Assembly: GCF_000004075.3 (NCBI RefSeq)
Contig: NC_026659.2
Coordinates: 30,150,272-30,214,271 of the forward strand
Direction: 5' to 3'
DNA: 64,000 bases
Source: Cucumis sativus
Lineage: Eukaryota; Streptophyta; Magnoliopsida; Cucurbitales; Cucurbitaceae
Shown: piece after piece, positions 1 through 13,255 of the stretch
Numbering within the stretch: position 1 is the stretch's first letter
Layout: every line of letters begins with the position of its first letter
Translations under genes and position numbers: made by a program
The notes under the pieces: model-generated
Seen by the model: only the letters and a program-made list of their open reading frames with translations
The model's database searches: none
Told to the model about the DNA's origin: nothing

Positions 1-429
1 AATGGCAAAACAATGACATTTAATGTTATCGAAAAACTGTCACGATTGCACAATCGTTGACTGGAAAAAAATGTCGTCAATAACTAAACAATGACATTTT
101 TACAAAAAAAAAACTGTCGCGAAAAACATATTCATGACAATTAATACATGTCACGATAATAGAATTCGTGACAATTATTTAACTGTCGTTAATAAAGAAA
201 TGATGATAGTTATTGAATGTCATAAAATAAATTATGACAGTTATTGAATGTCGTTGAATGTTGATTAACGACATTTATTTCATGTCATAAAACAACCTAT
301 TGCGACAGTTTTCAAAAACTGTCGTCGAAGGCCTTTCCATGACTCCCGCTTCTATGACTGAAAATAACTGTCGCGAAATCCGTTCGCGACAGTAAATAAC
401 TGTCGTCGTAGCCCACTTTTGTACTAGTG
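1..429 (+). mobile_element. 3' end of a CACTA (En/Spm-like) DNA transposon
   Basis: The last bases of this block read TACTAGTG and the reverse complement starts CACTAGTAC, the hallmark CACTA terminus. Upstream lies a dense subterminal array of short motifs (ACTGTCG and TGTCGT in both orientations). Two perfect small inverted repeats are visible: 303-312 with 315-324, and 367-377 with 383-393. Subterminal arrays like this are the transposase-binding region of CACTA elements. The element runs off the left edge, so its length, its other end and whether it encodes a transposase cannot be seen. A 3-bp target duplication would be TTA at 430-432. Confidence 0.7.
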
Positions 430-2052
430 TTAGTTTAGATTATTACAAAATAAATTTTGTAAAATTTTTTATTAAATCATAAACAATTTTTATTTGAGAA
501 TTATATTTTTGGGTATGTTTCTATTTGACACAATCAAATAATCAATCTTCTAATATTCATAACTTGAATGCATTTTTTAATATCATATTATTGTTTTTTT
601 AAAAGAGATATCATATTGGTGAAAAAACGAGTAACAACTAGAATACAAAAATCGAGAAAATATAATATTTAAATACAAATAAAAAATAAGAATATTCTCA
701 AATTTCCTCTAAGTAATTTGAAAAATCTTGGAATGTATGTTGTCCCTTACAAATCCGCTATTTACCGACAATTTGGCAAATAAGATGTGAGATTACTTGT
801 CAACTAAAAATTCATATTTACATCACACGTGAATTAAATAAGTGATCTTATTTGGACACTAAATGTTTATATATATAGTAAAACACATGATACATGGTGA
901 ACACTAATACTAGTGATCTTAACCTAATGAGCATTTATATTTTATCTTAATATTTATTTCATGTAAAAGTAAAAAAAAAAATTAAGTGCGACTGAAACAA
1001 CATAGTTAATGTTGAATGAAAATTACTCTTCTTCTACTCCTCAAGTTTTTTTTTAAGGATATGTTCATGGTTTTGTAAGTTCTAAAAATATATTATTAGT
1101 TCTGATGTTTACAAGAACATTATAATATATTTACTTTTACTTTTTTTTTTAAAAAAATATTTTAAACTTATTTTTAAAAATTCAATATTTAAAAGATATG
1201 AAACCAAATAAATTATTCTTATAAACTCGAGGACTACAAAATAAACACAGATTCTTAAAAAATTGATGACTAAAAAAGGTAACTTTTCCATTAAATATTT
1301 ATTTATCGAACACTATAACATACTTTTCTATTGAAGTAAAGTTATCGCCAATTATTTTAAAAATGAGGAAGAATTTGAAACTAAATCTTAACATTACCAA
1401 ACAGAAACGTATACAAATATATATTTTACAAACATTAACATAAGAAAAGATTTTGGAAATATTCCTAAACATATAACATCAGAATATATGAAACTCTTCC
1501 CATTCATATCTGCAAATATGTCCATCTTACTTAGAACACAAGCATGAAAAATTTAGTAAAAAAAAGGAAAAGAAAAAGAAATTCACATCCCATTATTATT
1601 TAGCTAATTTGCAGTAGAGTCAGCTAAGAAAAATGAAAAAAGAAAAAGCAACCATGATTTATTTATTACACTTACACACAACATTTTTTTATAAACAAAA
1701 GTATTAAAAAATAAACAATAAATAGAATGTATTATTTAATATTATTAAATATTATTATTAAACATGAAGGCTGCCACATTCAATATTACGCGGTTTTATT
1801 TTTAAAGATAAAAAAGAATTTTTAAAAATATATTTCATTATTTTATTTTATTTGGAAAAAGCATGCTGTTGCTGTACTTATTATTTAATGCTATTTTTTG
1901 ACTCTTTTCCCACTCCATTTCTTCTTTTCTTTTTTAATTTAAGTTCTCACCATTTTTGTTTTTTGTTTTTTTGTTTCAATTTTCTCTCTATTTAAACTCT
2001 CTCAAAAAACCCAATATTGTTTCAATTTTCTACAAAATTTCAAGCAAAAATT
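430..2052. other. AT-rich upstream region of the MYB gene
   Basis: No coding region is supported; short reading frames here are AT-rich noise. From about 1905 the sequence becomes pyrimidine-rich, as plant 5' leaders often are. A TATA-like TATTTAAA lies at 1989-1996, about 60 bases before the MYB start codon, which fits a core promoter with a short leader. Confidence 0.5.
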
Positions 2053-3069
2053 ATGGGAAGGCCTCCATGTTGTGATAAAGAAGGTGTGAAGAAAGGTCCA
2101 TGGACTCCTGAAGAAGATATTGTTCTTGTTTCTTATATTCAACAACATGGCCCTGGCAACTGGAGGGCTGTTCCTTCTAATACAGGTTTGCTTAGATGTA
2201 GCAAGAGTTGTAGATTGAGATGGACCAACTATCTTCGACCTGGAATCAAAAGAGGTAACTTTACTGATCAAGAAGAGAAAATGATCGTGCATCTTCAAGC
2301 CCTTTTGGGAAATAGGTAAGTTGCTATTGTATTTATATATCCAACTGGTTTAATTTTATGGTGTGGAACTGTTAGTAGTGTTACATTCTCTGTGTTTTGG
2401 TTGTGTAGATGGGCAGCGATAGCTTCGTATCTTCCGCAAAGGACGGATAACGATATAAAGAATTATTGGAATACGCATTTGAAAAAGAAGTTGAGGAAGG
2501 TTCAAGTGAGGTCAAATAGTTATGGAGATACATCAAAGCAAGGAATGGCAAGAGGGCAGTGGGAAAAAAGGCTTCAAACTGATATTAGAATGGCAAGACA
2601 AGCATTATGGGAAGCTCTTACACCACAAACTTCAACTACTGATTTCTCTGAATTATTGTTAAACCCTTCTTCACTTGGTTGTTTCTCAACAAAGCAAGCC
2701 CAAGCTCAAGCTCAAGCTCAAGCTCAAGCTCAAGCCCAAACTCAGGCCCAAGCCACAGCTTATGCTTCAAGTACTGAGAATATAGCCAAGTTGTTGACTG
2801 GTTGGATGAAGACTCCGGCCAAGACGGAGGTTAAAACCGAGTCCAGTGGTGGCAGCGGAGGTGATGGCGGTGGCGATGGGGAATTCAGGTCGATTTTGAG
2901 ATACGAGTGTTATGAAAATGGTAATACATGTGAGAATCATGAGGAGGGGATGAATTGTGAAGGATTGCCATTTTCTATGATTGAGAAATGGTTGTTAGAG
3001 GAAAGTGGTGGAGCTCAACCAAGAGATTGTGAGCTTAATGATATTGGAATATTGGATGAAAATATATGA
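2053..3069 (+). CDS. R2R3-MYB transcription factor, subgroup 1 (MYB30/60/94/96 clade)
   Basis: Two coding exons, 2053-2315 and 2409-3069, joined across a 93-base GT..AG intron, give 307 residues. The start is the ATG of MGRPPCCDK, the usual R2R3-MYB N-terminus. The R2 repeat has regularly spaced Trp (17, 37, 57), and R3 follows to about residue 116 ([11 protein letters not shown]). The C-terminal part has the subgroup-1 signature [13 protein letters not shown] near 209-221 and IEKWLLEE near 279-286. Family members regulate cuticular wax, drought and ABA responses, pathogen-linked lipid synthesis or guard-cell opening; which role applies here cannot be told. A run of ten Gln-Ala/Thr dipeptides (residues 184-203) precedes the signature. 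The intron usually found inside R2 is absent. The end ([19 protein letters not shown]) resembles MYB94/96 more than MYB60, but this is from memory. It is a nuclear DNA-binding protein. Confidence 0.93.
2316..2408 (+). other. MYB intron (R3 position)
   Basis: The intron begins GTAAGT and ends TGTGTAG. It splits the Arg codon before the first R3 Trp (AG|A), the common second-intron position in R2R3-MYB genes. Confidence 0.9.
2695..2754 (+). repeat. In-frame hexanucleotide repeat (CAAGCY) coding Gln-Ala
   Basis: Ten 6-base units, mostly CAAGCT or CAAGCC, encode seven Gln-Ala, one Gln-Thr and two more Gln-Ala dipeptides in the MYB protein. Unit changes keep the frame, so the tract can vary in length without breaking the gene. 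Confidence 0.9.
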
Positions 3070-6000
3070 ATATTGAAGAAATTAGACATCATTATCTTTC
3101 ATTATTTTACCTAAACATACTGTTTTCTTTTTAGATTTCTTTGGAGGGAATATTTTTTCATCTCTCCTTTACATTCTCTTAACGAATTTAGTTTATATTT
3201 TCCAATGTTAAGCAATATTGTTATAGATCATGTAAAAATTTCCATATTCATGTTTCTATTTTATTATCGGTTGTTTTTGTTTAAGATTTTAATTTCTTGT
3301 TCTTCATCCACAACTTATATATCCTCTATTTTAATCGTCGAATTTCTCTTTTTTTTTAAAAAAAAAAAAATTAATAATCATAATGTCACTTTTGTATTGA
3401 TAACTTTTATTATTATTATGAGGATATGAAAAAATGATGTACTTCAATTATTAATTTTTTTTCATACTATTGTTATAGCTTATCAACTTTAAAACTTTAA
3501 CTTAATGATTCAACATAGTATTGAGCATTATCTCATAATGTTATCTTTTAAGGATAATTTGAATTAATAACTGTCTATGACTAAATCTACAATTTTAAAA
3601 GGATATATTCTTCCTAAAATATTTTGTTTTTGTAGAGTTAAAAGTGAAATGATTAATTTCTATTAATAAATGTTTTATTTATTATACATAAGGAGGTTAT
3701 ATAACTAAAATATACAAATTCCCTCCGTATAACATATGTATATATATGTGTATATGTACTTCATTTACAACTATATCATATATTAATTTTCTTATTTTTT
3801 TATAGGCAAAACATGCATCAGTATATAGTTTTCTGTATTCAATATTTTAATTGACTTGTTTATTTACAATATTTTTTTTGCTCATACATAATTCAAAATA
3901 GTGTATAAAGTACAACCCTAATTAACTAATTTGAGAAATTAAAATGTCAAGCCATGTTTTTTTTTTATATATATATATAATATATCTTTAATCTTCCGTT
4001 TTAAGAAAATTTGATTACAAACATTTGAAAATCATTTCTAAAAAGTTAAAATTACTAATAAAAAATCGACTCATAAACAACATTTTTTCTTCTTCTAGCT
4101 TTTGAAATACACAACATATTTGACCCAAGAAGTACAAATTGGGGAGAATTATATTGTGACTTGTTTTAAATAACTTTTGTTAGTTTTAATTATTGTTTAT
4201 AAAAAAAATAGTAAATTTTGAAAAGAAAAAAAGAAAAAGAAAGAAAGAATTTAATTGAAATAATATTAAATGATTGGTTTGAATTAAGTAGAGGTTGGAA
4301 AAAGAAGAAGAAGAAAAAGATTGGTATTTGTGTGGTGTAGAGCATGTAAAATTATAAAAAGAAAAAAAAAAAACGAAAAGAAACATATATATTTACCATT
4401 GGTGTAAAGTAAAGAGGGCATTGAAAAAAGAAGCAGAAGGGCTCATGAGAATTGTTGGCCATTTAATAACTTTACAACTTAGAGAAATTAATAAAAGGAT
4501 GTGAGATTTTTCACATTTTCCAACTCACTATTAATTCTTTCCACTTAAAATTTTTCTTTTTCAATGAGCCCTAGCTGTTGCTCTCATGGACACCACACAA
4601 CAACATTATACAAAAGGTCACTAACTAGGTCAATTTTCAAACTCATTTATTTCTTTTCATCTAAAAGTCCATTTTTCTTTTCATTTCAATTTCCGATTTT
4701 AAAAGTCGTTGTTTAATCTTATGATCTGTATTTTAATTAACTAAGTTATGTTAATTTTGATACGATAATATCATCATCCACACAATTACATATATTTTCA
4801 TTCATATTGATATTAAATTTAATTGTGTTATCATTTTGCATGCTAACTCATTCATATTTACTTTAATTTATGCCTAATAAGTGTAGTTAATGTTTTCAGG
4901 GGCAACAAGAAATAAACATTAGCTAGTGAAAGTGAGCATATAACTCAATAAAATATAATATATGTATTATATTACATCATTTTGTACTTTCATTCGTTAC
5001 ACTATGAATCGATTTTTTTTTACTAAAAAAAAAGTCATTTGAGGTATAATCATTTCAGTCTCTAACTTGCTAATTTGGGTGCAAGCCATTATAATTAATT
5101 CAATGTTTGGGCTTACGTTTATAATAGTTGAAGTTCATACTTGTTAGTCTACCATGTTTACTCATTTGTTATTAGATATTATACATGAGATTCGATATTA
5201 AAATCAACCGATTATGAAAATAGTAGTTTATCTATTTTACAATGAGTGTGAATCTCTTAATTCTTCGTGTGGGGTCCTCGACTTGCTCTCTTAAAATGGT
5301 GTGTTTTTTGGGTTTTTATTTTTGTTATTTTATTTTATTTTTAATTTATCGAATCTCAATTATTTCTTCTTGTTCGAGTACCCCTTTCGGCTTTGTGAGC
5401 TTTGATACCACATATTAGATAGTACGAGATTTCATCTAAAAACTAATTAACTATATAAATGAATTTAAATCTAATTTTATCTTAAGAGTACAAGGTTATT
5501 TGATTCTTGTGAGGTACAATCATCAACATTTGTAACCAAACTAAAATAATTGACTGCACTCCAAACACAAATTATGTTAATCACTAAATTATAAATGACC
5601 TGCGGACCAGCTATCAATAAAATGTATATACATGTGAGATATATGGTGTTATGTGTGTTGTAAAGTGGATTGAAATTTAACAATATTACATATAAAGCAG
5701 CTTATATGTAATATTTTGGTTGATATTTTTGTGGTTGGAATGATGAAAAAAAGGGGATAAATTTGCATATGAAAGTTAGTTTGGAAAGACCAAGTCATGT
5801 GGGCTTTCTCTTAGACAAGTCATAGTAAGGACATTATCTCATGAGTGTCATTAAGTGCTGCATGTGGATTTATATATATTAAAGACAAAAATACAATTTG
5901 GGGATTTGGGAATGCCAATATATATGCCAAGTGACAACACAAAACACATAGATCATATAGCCAATATGTAAAAAGCTATGTCTCACATTGAGTACTTTAA

Positions 6001-7500
6001 CATGTGTTATTTGTACCCTCAAATTAACTTTAAGAATATAATATCAAATATATCATAAACTAACTATTTAAGAAGCTATATATAGCTCAACATAAAAAAG
6101 AAAAGAAAAAAAAAACAGAGTTTAAGATATCATTTTGCCTTCAAAAAAAGACGCAAAAAGCTAAGGATTAGGTAAGTGGAGTAAATGTTAAGTGCATCTA
6201 CCTTGTGATACCAAAGCTGTCATAAGTGAAAGAATTAGAAAGAATAAAAAAGAAGAAGCAAGTGTGAGAAAAGATATAAATTTATGTATATTTGTCAAAA
6301 GTTTGAAATCAACTACGTACCCTACGTCGTTGACAATAATGCTTTGGTTGTATAGTTTGTTTAAATGTCCATTAATTGTTGAACAAGAAATTAATACCAT
6401 GAGCTATCATACATTTCTATATCATAATACTCAAAAGACTTTTGTGGTGATAATTTAAATTTTGTTGAAATTGTGGGTAAAAGTTATAGGATGACAGTAG
6501 TAAAGAAATTAATTGTAAAATAAAGTACTAAATATTTTAAAGGAAGATATAACGACCCAAGAAAAGAAAAAGGATGATTAAAAAGTTTCTACCATTATTT
6601 TTTAAAAATTATATTCATGATTAAATCGTGAAATATTTTTACTTTAAACATGGAGTATAATTAAACTAGTTATGCATGCATTAATATTTTATTTATTTTT
6701 GTAGTAAGTTCAAATTCTACTTGTTATTGTGTAATGTAATAATGTAATAACACACACAAACATTATATATATTATTATATGAATTAACCTAATAACACAT
6801 TTGTTAGTACATTTGTAACTTTAGTACAAAGTGCTAGCATTATATTTTAACCTTCAATTCAAAATAGCTTGAAATTGAAAATGTCTATGGAATTGTTAGT
6901 GTGATTATTTTACTTTTAAGATGAAAAGTCTTCGAAGTCACATGCATGATATTAAATTTTTGTAAAGTCTATTTCCATGTTTCTAAGAATGAGATATTAA
7001 CCTCAAGGACAGTGAATTGATTTTTTCAATTTTTAAAAAGCTTACAAAAGACGAAAAACGAACAAAAAAAACCAATACATAAATGTGATAAAATGTAAAT
7101 ATAATATAAACAATAAACATTTCAATTTTTTTAAAAAATGAGGTGGAGTAATTATAAATAAATTTTAACTCTTTACTTTTACTGTATCGAAGAAGTATCG
7201 AGTTGACAATATTTTATTTATATTTTCATCGACAATTTTTTTAAATTGTGGCCTGAACAATTTTATAAAAGACTAATTTAATTATACTTATACACATACG
7301 TTAAATTAAGCATGGGTGATATTGACAGTATAATTGAAATATAAACAAGAGAAAAAAGTAGTAAAATTAAATATAAGAAAAGTTGATATTTGCAATAAGT
7401 AGAGAGACAATGATGAAGGAGCAACATATAGCAATGGCCTAATTGTAGGAAATTTAGAGATGACCCTACTAATTGTATTATTATATATGCTATGTTAAAA

Positions 7501-7521
7501 AGAGAGAGAGAGAGAGAGAAT
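7501..7521. repeat. (AG)n microsatellite
   Basis: About ten uninterrupted AG units in intergenic DNA. Confidence 0.9.
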
Positions 7522-9092
7522 CTTTGCAATTTTTAGTGGTTTTTAAAAAGAGGAACAAATTTATAATACATTTGATTCAAAATTCAAATTGAATTGCACC
7601 AAAATTTTACCCAAATATAATTCTTCTATGCCCATATCAATCAACACCAAATTTCCTAATTTAATGTTGGCATTTTCAATTAAATTGATCCATATTCGCA
7701 CTATGATTACTCACTTTTTGAATGAGAAGAATTTGCAGAAGATTTGGTGATTAGGAAAATAGAAAATATCACGATTAAACATCGTTATCAAAGTAACTTT
7801 ACTTAATTAAAGTCGTCTACGTGTCTTTGAAGTCGATAATTATCGAAAAAACTACCCACCACAAAACAATGTTGGATGCATGTAGAGTAATATCATTTTA
7901 TATAATATATCAACTATGTACAAAATTGTAATTGTGATAAAATGAACAATTTATTCATTATTTTATGAAGTCTTTTTATATAAAAAATACAAAGTTTTGA
8001 AAGTTGATATCAAAGGTGAACAATGACATACCCATTATAGAGACCACATTATAAATAGGGATCATCGTAGGGTCATAAAGGTCAATGACACAAAAACTTT
8101 AATATATTATATATTGTTGGTGTTTAATTGTTCTCGACGTTCAAAATTATGTGAGAAGAAAGGAATGCTAGTATATGTAATTTTTTTACTTTTCGATCGA
8201 ATTATTATTCTAATTTTTGTGAGGTGAAAATAGAATCGATCTATACCTTACTTAGAAAAAGAAAAACAAAAGAGAGATCCATACCACATAAATGGAGAAT
8301 AGTTATTATAATAATCATCGTAGTATTTGATGAAAATATGAGGGTTTATATTCAAATTGAGTATTACTATCATGATACCACATTGTTGATGATATACCTT
8401 AATAATACATATATCTATATGCATATAATGTGTGTATATATTTTAACACTTTACCTAATTTTCTAGCCTTTGAGTTATGTAACTTTTGTCGGTTTAGGTA
8501 AACATGTACGAGGATTAAATATACCAATGTTGATATCAATATTTCATTTTTAGAGATATATCGATAAAATATTAATATCCACAAATAGTTCTTTAGAATC
8601 ACAAAATTTACATATAAAAGTTATTTAAATTAATTACCAGCTAAGTTTATTTTCGAAATAAAAATTATAGATTTTGATATTAGTACTACTATTCATATTA
8701 GTCTAACCAAATGTTTTTTTTTATGACTATATACAAAATATGTTGAAGATATTCACATGAATATTTAATATCAATGTCGAACTGTTTAATTTAAAAATAT
8801 GTGAACATATCTCTCAATATTTTCTCATTAACATAAAATTTTAAATGACTAGCTTAATCTATATTCTTTTTTATATAGTAAAAATAAATACTAGGGAGTG
8901 AGTGAGAATTGAATTGAATTGACGTTGTAATGTATGTCTTCCACATCCAACTATACACATTCATAATGTATTTATTTTATTTTATTTTGAAATAGGAAAT
9001 TTCTGTTTTTAAAAAGTAATGAGGCACCAAAATTAGATGGACATATTTTGGAGAGGAAAGTGAACAAAATTGTGTTTGTTGCTGCTTGCTAT

Positions 9093-9204
9093 ATTTGTCA
9101 AATTAGATAATTAGGGCTATATTTGTCAAGTTAGATAATTAGGGTTACATTTGTCAAATTAGATAATTAGGGTTACATTTGTCAAATTAGATAATTAGGG
9201 CTTC
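9093..9204. repeat. 28-bp minisatellite, four tandem copies
   Basis: Four consecutive units of exactly 28 bases start at 9093, 9121, 9149 and 9177. All share the core ATTTGTCAA, TTAGATAATTAGGG, and they differ by only a few bases (for example GGGCTAT versus GGGTTAC at the end). No flanking gene uses it. Confidence 0.92.
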
Positions 9205-9326
9205 ATCAGCACCTTCTTGAAATCTTTTATAAAATAATATAATTTTTGCTTATTTATTTCATTCTTGTGATCCCCCACAAAAGAAGGGAAGGAATTTTGA
9301 GAGAAATTCCAATGACATTGACAATT

Positions 9327-9330
<4 letters not shown>

Positions 9331-9357
<27 letters not shown>
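9331..9357. repeat. (TA)n microsatellite
   Basis: Uninterrupted alternating TA run of about 27 bases. Confidence 0.9.
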
Positions 9358-9362
<5 letters not shown>

Positions 9363-10849
9363 AGGCCTAAGTAGTATGATTTTTTAAATATATTTATTTC
9401 AAAATATTTTAAAATTATATTAATATTTTTTTACCTAATTCTAAATAATTTTTAATTAGCTAAAAGTCACTGTGTGAGGAAAAAAAATTAGGTTACAAAC
9501 ACCTTTGGTTAAACCTCAATCTTTATATATTTGATTTGAAAGAATTAAGAATTTAATTTTGTAATAATTTAGTTAACTTTAACATGTAACAATTTATATA
9601 TTTCATTTTATTTTTAATTTTGTAACAATTAATTAGTCTTTAATCTAATTTTTTTAAAATTTTATTATTTCATCACATAATATAGACTTCATATTTGATA
9701 AATATATTCTTTAATTAGTTTTATCAATTTATTAATTACAAAATTTTGAGGTAAAAAAAATAATTAAATTGTTTCAAAGTAGAGTTGATGATCTAAATTA
9801 TTAATTTAATTCTATAAAACTCCATTGGCCCTTAATAATCTATATATTCTTTCTTATGTCAATTCATTCATCTAATCAACTTTCCTTTTTAAAAAAAAGA
9901 TTAAAATTTCAATTTTTTTATATATTAATTATTATCCATATTATATTATTAAATAGGAGTTGACAAAGCTATAGATTTTTTTTCAAAAATAATAATTAAA
10001 AAGAACAACCTATTTACGCTCATACAAACTGAAAATATTAAAACTAAACAAAAATCCATTATACTTATTTTCTTTTCTAAAAGATATAACTCATTACCCA
10101 CCCTAAAAAAAGATTATATGTTGGTTCTATAAATCTACAAATGGTGTAAAAAATAATTTATGGCTTCAAAAAAGAAACGATTGTATGACGATCTTCAAAA
10201 TAACTAGAAATTTGATTATATTTAAGCTAGTCTTTCGTGTAATGATATTAGTTATGCTTTATCTATTTTGCATAACCATTAGACAAATTATATTGTCACA
10301 TAGGAATGTCAATATTAAGTGAGTTGCTAGATTTGACCCTTTTGTTAATTATGAATGTGCATGATATAACATATTATTCTATTTGCACATGAAGAAATGG
10401 ACTAGTTACCAACAAATATATAACACAACAACACCAACATTTTGAATGTCGTCACAATGTATGTTTTCTTTTCTCATTCCTATATGTTAGCAAATTCAAC
10501 TTCAATTAAGTTTATTTCATATAGATGACTCTATTATTGCCATGAGACATGAACATCCATCCTTGTATTCAAATATTGATGAATATATATACAAATTAAA
10601 GTAAAGTTATTAACTGAAAATCAAACTCTATCCTTACCACTTAAGTCATCTCTATGTACGTTATAAATCAACAATCTTCAAAAATCTATTAGCCACTCGA
10701 AGCTATTGATATTTGATAGGTTAGGCATATTAATTTTTGGAACAATAATAATAGCAGAAGTTTGAGGAAATTAAAAGCAAAACAAAGGAATAGCTAGGGA
10801 GTTATAGTTTGAAATCAAAGTGATTGAAACTATTTGGATGTAGCAAACC

Positions 10850-11560
10850 TAACTAGCTAAGGCCAATTCCATGCAAATTCTTCATACCAAATATCTTATA
10901 AAGGGTGGTGAGATATTTGGGTTTGGAATTGACATCTACCCTCTCAAACCTCATTGAAATACAACGTATACCCGAAGCTTTGTTCCTCATAGGTACCCTC
11001 CAAAAAACCTAACTTTGAATCACTTTCATCTGCAAACACTTCACATGGAGTTAATTGGCTAGCCATATGCTCTCTCCCATTTCTCTTCACTTTTTTTTCC
11101 TCTCTCACATATCCTTTCATGATTTTGCTCATTCATCTCGCTCACAAATCATAATTTCACTTTGTTGTTGTTATATCACAACTAAACTCAAAAGGCTTGA
11201 GTTGATTCTGTATCAATATAATTATGAACGTACCAAATATGTAATGCTTATCTTTTTTCATTTGATTAGTATAACGCTCCATAACCATGTTTAATTTCAT
11301 ATTAGGATTTGAAACTTGGATTTTATACCTAATAGACCCGATATATTCCCCTACAACCTTACAATTTCATCTAGTTTACTTGTCTTGAACTGCTTCTAGG
11401 AGTAGAGCAATCCTCACAAACCAAGGGAAAGTCATATTTCAACATGTTTTGTTCTCACTTATATGTTTTTTACAAAAGTTTCCAAGTGATTCATTTAATA
11501 TATTATTATATTGCTCTAAACTAAACATGCATCACTTTGATTTTTCTTCAATCATTTTTT
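10850..11560 (-). pseudogene. Decayed coding-like segment, family not recognised
   Basis: The reverse strand shows stretches that look like coding sequence broken by frameshifts and stops. One part near 11500-11340 reads ESLGNFCKKHISENK and then, after a stop, KYDFPLVCEDC or NMTFPWFVRIALL depending on frame. A second part near 11075-10870 reads LTPCEVFADESDSKLGF and, after a frameshift, VDVNSKPKYLTTLYKIFG. The composition is richer than the surrounding AT noise. A related segment lies at 15385-15580. I cannot name the family. It could be an old gene copy or a retroelement relic. Confidence 0.3.
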
Positions 11561-12791
11561 GATATTTTAATCCTTTGTTGTATATTTTTTCAAATAATTA
11601 AATCGCATTGACACATTGATCTTTTTTTTTCCCCTTATATCTTTTTGCATAAAATCTAGCTACAATGTTTCTTTCTAGCATTCTCTCTTTAATGTCTCAA
11701 ATCTGGTCTTTAGCTAATCAATAGCATCAACCAACTAGAAAAGATAGCAACTACTTCCCTTCAATAGTGGGTTGTGTGTTAGTTTAAGCCTTTAATCAAC
11801 TTTTAAGTACATTGTTAAAGAAACTTTCCTCTATAACAACCAACATGATTGGATGTGTGGGCCTTCCATTTTGAATACTAAGTAATATTACCAAACAATT
11901 TTTTTCCATAAATAGAGACTTATAATTCTAGCTGTATGAAATAAAGTAGTTTCCTTAATATATAAAACCCTTTGTATTATATGCAAATAGACAACAATTC
12001 TAGGGCTAAATATCAAATTATAAAATAACCACAAAACCCCCCCTTTTCCCCCCAATTTTTACATATTATCCTTTTTAAGTAAACTTATTTTTACATGAGG
12101 ATTACAATAATTCAAATTTACCTTTTTACATGAATTATTTGGAGGATTATTTACCTCTAGGGTGGTCACAAGATTTAAAATCTCTAGAAAAGGGGGAAAA
12201 AAAAATTCAAGAAATTGCTGACCCTTTTTCATTCAAGGGTTTTGTGAATATAATATTTGATCATATTTGTAAATTTTTTTTTTTTTTTAATTTTGAATGT
12301 CATAGCATTATAGTGTCAATAATTAGTTGAATTGAATTTTGCCAGATATTGTAAGGACTGAAAGCTAAAAGATATTGCCATAAAGATTTTTGGTCTATTA
12401 CTTCCAATCTCCAAAAGATACACTCAAATCAAATACATATATAATTCAAAAGAGATATAATGAAAAAAAAAAAAGGATTTACATAACTTTTTTTTATCCT
12501 CAAATGAACCTGAAATTAAAGGGGGAAAAAAAATTCAAATTACACAAAACACACAATTTCTTAGTTCAAGTCAAGTTCATTCCAATCCAACACAAGAATT
12601 TTTTATAAAAATAATAATAATAATAATTCAAGCAACACAACGACAAAGCTGAATCTCAACTCCTAATCCCATGTTGAGAAATTTCGTTTATTCAGCACCC
12701 CCCCCTAAAAAAAAAGAGAAAAAATTCCTCACCCCATACACACTGAAGTTATAGTATTATTATATGTACAGTCTTTTAATTAAGTTCCATT
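11561..12791. other. Intergenic region downstream of the MIF gene
   Basis: AT-rich with poly-A and poly-T runs; a small AAT repeat lies near 12610-12630. The part nearest the MIF stop is its probable 3' UTR (minus strand). No other gene is seen. Confidence 0.5.
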
Positions 12792-13070
12792 TCAGGGTGA
12801 TGAAGAGCAATCACACACTACCTCAGTTCCAACTTGCCTTCTATGGAAATTCCGGTGGCAACCACAAGCGGCGCAAGTCAGTCCAGCAGTCGTCCCTTCG
12901 TCACCACTCGCCATGAATTCTCGACACCCATCAACGGCGTACCCTCCGACACCGGCAGCGTGGTTCTTTTGACACTCCCCATATCTTACACTTCTAACTG
13001 TGAAAGAAGAAGCCACAGAATCCCTTGAGGATTCTTCTGATCTTCTAAGCACAACTTGACGCTTCCTCAT
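12792..13070 (-). CDS. MIF2: Mini zinc finger protein (MIF2 / INHIBITOR OF MERISTEM ACTIVITY type)
   Basis: A single exon encodes 92 residues. The start is the ATG of [10 protein letters not shown], exactly the family N-terminus; the frame stays open a few codons further upstream but without another ATG. The protein is essentially one ZF-HD-type zinc finger at about residues 28-78: [32 protein letters not shown]. It ends with the family tail TEVVCDC. There is no homeodomain. Known MIFs are small interfering proteins that bind ZF-HD factors and block their dimerisation, DNA binding or nuclear entry, and act in meristem termination and hormone response. A telo-box-like AAACCCTAACCC lies about 180 bases upstream at 13244-13255. 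The assignment to MIF2 rather than MIF1 or MIF3 is from remembered similarity. Confidence 0.93.
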   Translation of the reverse strand: MRKRQVVLRRSEESSRDSVASSFTVRSVRYGECQKNHAAGVGGYAVDGCREFMASGDEGTTAGLTCAACGCHRNFHRRQVGTEVVCDCSSSP

Positions 13071-13243
13071 TTGAACCAAAGGAAAAATTGTAAAAAAAAA
13101 AAAATCCTTTTTAGGGTAATTAGCTAGGTCTTGTTCTACAAAAAAAAAAAAAAAAAAAAAGCTTCAAATTTTGGTAATGGAATAATAAATTCAGTGTAGG
13201 AGTCAGGGACAGATTTTACAAATTGAAATGGGGTTCTTGGCTG

Positions 13244-13255
13244 AAACCCTAACCC
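13244..13255. promoter_or_regulatory. Telo-box-like motif upstream of MIF
   Basis: AAACCCTAACCC matches the plant telo-box core AAACCCTA found in many promoters and 5' leaders. It lies within 200 bases upstream of the MIF start on the opposite strand. Function is inferred from position only. Confidence 0.4.

Larger units (their letters stand above)
3070..10849. other. Gene-poor AT-rich intergenic region
   Basis: I see no exon with splice sites, no domain and no RNA gene in this 7.8 kb. It holds an (AG)n tract at 7501-7521, four 28-base tandem units at 9093-9204, a (TA)n tract at 9331-9357 and many homopolymer runs. Short reading frames here are low-complexity and lack recognisable protein features. 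Confidence 0.6.
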
